Shown here piece after piece: positions 61,656-64,000 of a DNA stretch of 64,000 nt. Position 1 is the stretch's first letter, and every line of letters starts with the position of its first letter. The notes under the pieces were generated by a model. It was not told the origin of the DNA. It made no database searches and worked only from the letters and a program-made list of their open reading frames with translations. The DNA is from Bremerella alba. GTDB taxonomy: Bacteria > Planctomycetota > Planctomycetia > Pirellulales > Pirellulaceae. A program made the translations under genes and the position numbers. The stretch covers positions 248,001 to 312,000 of the forward strand of contig NZ_JABRWO010000001.1 in assembly GCF_013618625.1 (NCBI RefSeq), given 5' to 3'.

Positions 61656-61916
61656 GGCCACCTTTATACCGTACTTCGCTAGAGGAAGAAAAGGTAGACC
61701 AGCTTCTGACCGCCTGTCGATATGTTGGACGGAGGCGTGCCCTTCGCGCTGCGACGGGCCAACTCACCACGAACCCGGGGCGTCCGTTGGTCATGTCTGA
61801 TTGCGGTTCCAGCTTGGTGTCATAACAGTAAGGATAACCGGGCCGGGAGGTGAGAATGCCGAGCGAAGCGAGTCGTACGGCCTATTCCGACTCGCGTTCA
61901 TCCGTTAGTTCTGCCT

Positions 61917-62384
61917 CTAGGTGCCCGCTTTGATCCAATGAACCGGCCTATCGAAAACGTCATCAGTCGGCTTCGGTAGAAGTCGGTCCGCGGCGCCCCA
62001 AAGATCGTCCATGCCCAGGTTCTTTCGCTTGAATCGCGTACGATCACCTGCGTCGGTATGCAGATCAAGAGTTCGCTCAACCTCGGCTCCTTCTTTGTAT
62101 CTGATGACCTCGTAGTAGCCAGCCGTTGTTTGACCGAACAGAGCCAAAGCCTCGCCGCTTTTCGAGAGCATTGCCGCAAGTGATTCGTGGTACCGAAACA
62201 CCTCGTCAGCGTCACCAGAAAAGATCCAATAGTCGTCGACGTCAATAAATCCGATTGTGCCATCGCCGGAGTTGCAGCGAGAGAAAAGCCCTGTCGCTGT
62301 GCCGACCGACTGGAAGTTCCGTCCGAAGACGTCATCAACAACGTCTTTCCCTGGCCCCCCACAGACGAAATATAGCGTTGCCAT
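61917..62384 (-). CDS. hypothetical protein
   Basis: The 155-residue protein reads as a coherent soluble protein (TIGFIDVDDYWIFSGDADEVFRYHESL, GYYEVIRYKEG). A longer overlapping frame in another register (61898-62461) has an Arg/Ser/Thr-rich shadow composition and is rejected. I do not recognise the family. A Tyr/Asp-rich middle could bind a ligand. Context is weak: the antiporter and peptidase-like genes flank it with no operon evidence. Confidence 0.55.
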   Translation of the reverse strand: MATLYFVCGGPGKDVVDDVFGRNFQSVGTATGLFSRCNSGDGTIGFIDVDDYWIFSGDADEVFRYHESLAAMLSKSGEALALFGQTTAGYYEVIRYKEGAEVERTLDLHTDAGDRTRFKRKNLGMDDLWGAADRLLPKPTDDVFDRPVHWIKAGT

Positions 62385-62568
62385 GCGTCTCCAGTTGTCG
62401 GCAGAACTTGCTTATAGTCAGTTGATTCTCGCAAGTCGAAGTTTAGCTGTAGGTTGCTCAATTGTCACACCTTTTCGGGCGTGATAGGCGACCACCACCA
62501 ACGCAAAACGGCCGCTTCGGTTAACCCCAAGCGGCCGTCTGCATCATAGGTTGATTGAAAGATCGCGG

Positions 62569-63702
62569 TTAGCGATACAGCGAAGTTCCGCCAGGTAGGT
62601 AGAACGCTGGGGCACTTTTGCTTCCGCTGGAGATCGGCATGGCGTCGATCTGGCGGATCTCGCGGCGGTCTTCGGGGACCGACGTGGTTCGTGGCTCGGT
62701 TTCATCGGCGGCCAGGCGGCCTCCGTTGGAGTAGAAACCTCCGCTAACGCCTTGTTCGCGTGGGGTGATGTCTTGCTGATGGCCGACCGGCATGATGGGG
62801 CCGGTTAGGGGTGTCGGACGGTCCTGTTGGTCGCGGGCCGAAGCGATTTCGTTGCTTTGGGCCTGAGGACTTTGTCCGCGGACCACGGCGACACCGTTAT
62901 TCGGCTGCTGAGTGGAAGCCAACTGGGCCGGCGTATAGCCGTCGACCATTCCTTCGTTCGAGCCGTCGCGAACCCAATCCAACCAGGCAACCTGAAGGCT
63001 GCTCAGGCTAGAATGTCCGTAGTGCTTGCGAGTTGCCGCAGTCCAATTGTTGGTTTGCATCCCTTCGCCGACGTACTGCACGTACTTCTGCTTGCCACCT
63101 TGGGCGATGAGGAAGCGAGCCAGCGAGTAGCCTTGGGCGTACAGCGGCAAGATATCGGCCGGGTACTCTCGCATGGCAAACATTTGGTTGAACGCGATAC
63201 CGCGGTCGCTCTTCAGGAAGCGATACAGCAGCGTGGTGTTCTTGTCTTTTTCCGACGTATGCTCGACGGTCGTACAGGCCCCCTCATCGGCCCAACGTGG
63301 CAGTGGACCGCCGAAGTGGGTTGCGAAGATCGTATGCAGAATCTCGTGAGGCAGGACGCTATCGAGGATACGTTCACGCGGACCGAAGATTTCCATGGTC
63401 CAGTTGAATGGCACGCCTTGATGGAAGGCAAAGCTTGTCTGCCCTCCGGCACCGCCGCCCACACGAACCGAAATCGGACAGGGCTGCGACCAAGGAGGCA
63501 GTTCGCGTCCTAACCACTCCATGGCCAGATCACGACGATAATCTTCGGCAAGCTGAAGAACTTGTTTGGCCAGTTGCGGGTCTTGCGCGGTAACCATGAA
63601 GTTGGCTCCGCGAACGCTGGCAGCAGAAGCGACGGCGACCAATAGGGTCCAGACGCACATCGTCACCAAAGCGTGACGAGTCACGCGAGCATCCATGCTC
63701 AT
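62569..63702 (-). CDS. secreted HExxH metallopeptidase-like protein
   Basis: The 377-residue protein starts at the ATG at 63702, preceded by GGAG. It has a signal sequence (ALVTMCVWTLLVAVASAASVRG). The zinc-peptidase motif HEILH (HExxH) lies in LPHEILHTIFATHFGGP, with a plausible third ligand Glu in RWADEGACTTVEH. This fits the gluzincin/peptidase MA-like group. The C-terminal 110 residues are low-complexity with Gln, Pro, Ser and Asn and look disordered. The protein is probably extracytoplasmic. Substrate unknown. Confidence 0.75.
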   Translation of the reverse strand: MSMDARVTRHALVTMCVWTLLVAVASAASVRGANFMVTAQDPQLAKQVLQLAEDYRRDLAMEWLGRELPPWSQPCPISVRVGGGAGGQTSFAFHQGVPFNWTMEIFGPRERILDSVLPHEILHTIFATHFGGPLPRWADEGACTTVEHTSEKDKNTTLLYRFLKSDRGIAFNQMFAMREYPADILPLYAQGYSLARFLIAQGGKQKYVQYVGEGMQTNNWTAATRKHYGHSSLSSLQVAWLDWVRDGSNEGMVDGYTPAQLASTQQPNNGVAVVRGQSPQAQSNEIASARDQQDRPTPLTGPIMPVGHQQDITPREQGVSGGFYSNGGRLAADETEPRTTSVPEDRREIRQIDAMPISSGSKSAPAFYLPGGTSLYR

Positions 63703-64000
63703 ATAGCAGGCTCCAAGCAAATGGGTTCCCGACCAGTCCGTCGCATCATGCGGTGGCTAGGCGGCAACATATTTAGGCTTCGCTGTTGTGCATCCCGTGG
63801 GTTGTTGGGGTCATCGGAGCACAGACAGACCAATTCGATACGCGTCCCGGCATCAATCCGTTCAGCCTGAGGAATGCGAATCGCCGACTTGTAAAGTTTT
63901 CAAAGGCTAACTAAATGAACGTTGTCGTTCCAGGTCAAATTCCCGCAAAAATCACGCTAGCTACCCATTTTAGCTAAAGCCGTTGCAGTAAAGCGTTGCC
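63703..64000. other. end of window, upstream of the peptidase-like gene
   Basis: These 298 bp precede the peptidase-like gene on its minus strand and contain its promoter. The last 100 bp are AT-rich. No gene or repeat is supported to the window edge. Confidence 0.4.

Noticed and set aside
61898-62461. 187-residue frame covering the hypothetical gene at 61917-62384
   Set aside because: Its composition is Arg/Ser/Thr-rich and it lacks coherent hydrophobic cores, as expected for a shadow of the shorter frame.

Overview
The window looks like chromosomal DNA of a planctomycete of the Pirellulaceae type (Blastopirellula/Bremerella/Rhodopirellula-like). This is inferred from protein families expanded in that group: DUF1549/DUF1553 with a CxxCH motif next to a Tat-exported DUF1501 protein, a DUF1559 prepilin-like protein, a Tat-exported Gfo/Idh/MocA oxidoreductase, the C-terminus of a DUF1080-like protein, and an FhcC-like subunit of methanopterin-linked C1 metabolism. 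No rRNA or ribosomal gene fixes the species.

Layout. 1-10 kb holds housekeeping and accessory genes: a DUF1801 protein, a secreted alpha/beta hydrolase, an orphan PhnZ-like oxygenase, an HD-GYP/PilZ cyclic-di-GMP pair, a pentapeptide-repeat membrane protein, an ABC-F ATPase and a CDF cation transporter. 10-18 kb has a Gfo/Idh/MocA oxidoreductase and a tight operon of DUF1549/1553, DUF1501 and an EF-hand-rich lipoprotein. 18-27 kb is a complete phosphate system (pstS-pstC-pstA-pstB-phoU plus a PhoB-like regulator). Both permeases carry very large non-membrane domains, and the regulator's receiver has lost its phospho-acceptor aspartate. 28-32.6 kb holds a two-subunit sodium:solute symporter, a possible 29-residue membrane peptide, an FhcC-like protein, a MobA-like protein and a DinB-like protein.

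The most interesting part is 32.68-38.52 kb, an integrative element inserted in tRNA-Ser(CGA). A perfect 122-bp direct repeat (the tRNA 3' half plus its terminator) bounds it, and the copies are offset by 5,719 bp. It encodes a Rep_trans-type rolling-circle initiator, a small excisionase-like HTH protein and a tyrosine recombinase. Its only obvious cargo is a two-gene cassette on the opposite strand: a HipA-like kinase and a DUF3037 protein. A perfect 14-bp inverted repeat lies inside the 5' part of rep, where pT181-type plasmids keep their double-strand origin.

38.8-51.8 kb has a CHAD protein, then two divergent envelope and polysaccharide gene sets. The minus set holds an acetyltransferase, a deacetylase, a flippase, a GT4 glycosyltransferase, a PlsC-like acyltransferase and CdsA. 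The plus set holds a Wzz-like protein, an O-antigen ligase/polymerase, a WecG/TagA/CpsF transferase and a degenerate sulfatase-like protein, and a near-consensus sigma-54 promoter stands before it. 51.9-64 kb carries a very large secreted protein, a DUF1559 protein with a small lipoprotein, a HIT protein, a Na+/H+ antiporter with a His-rich loop, and a secreted HExxH peptidase-like protein.
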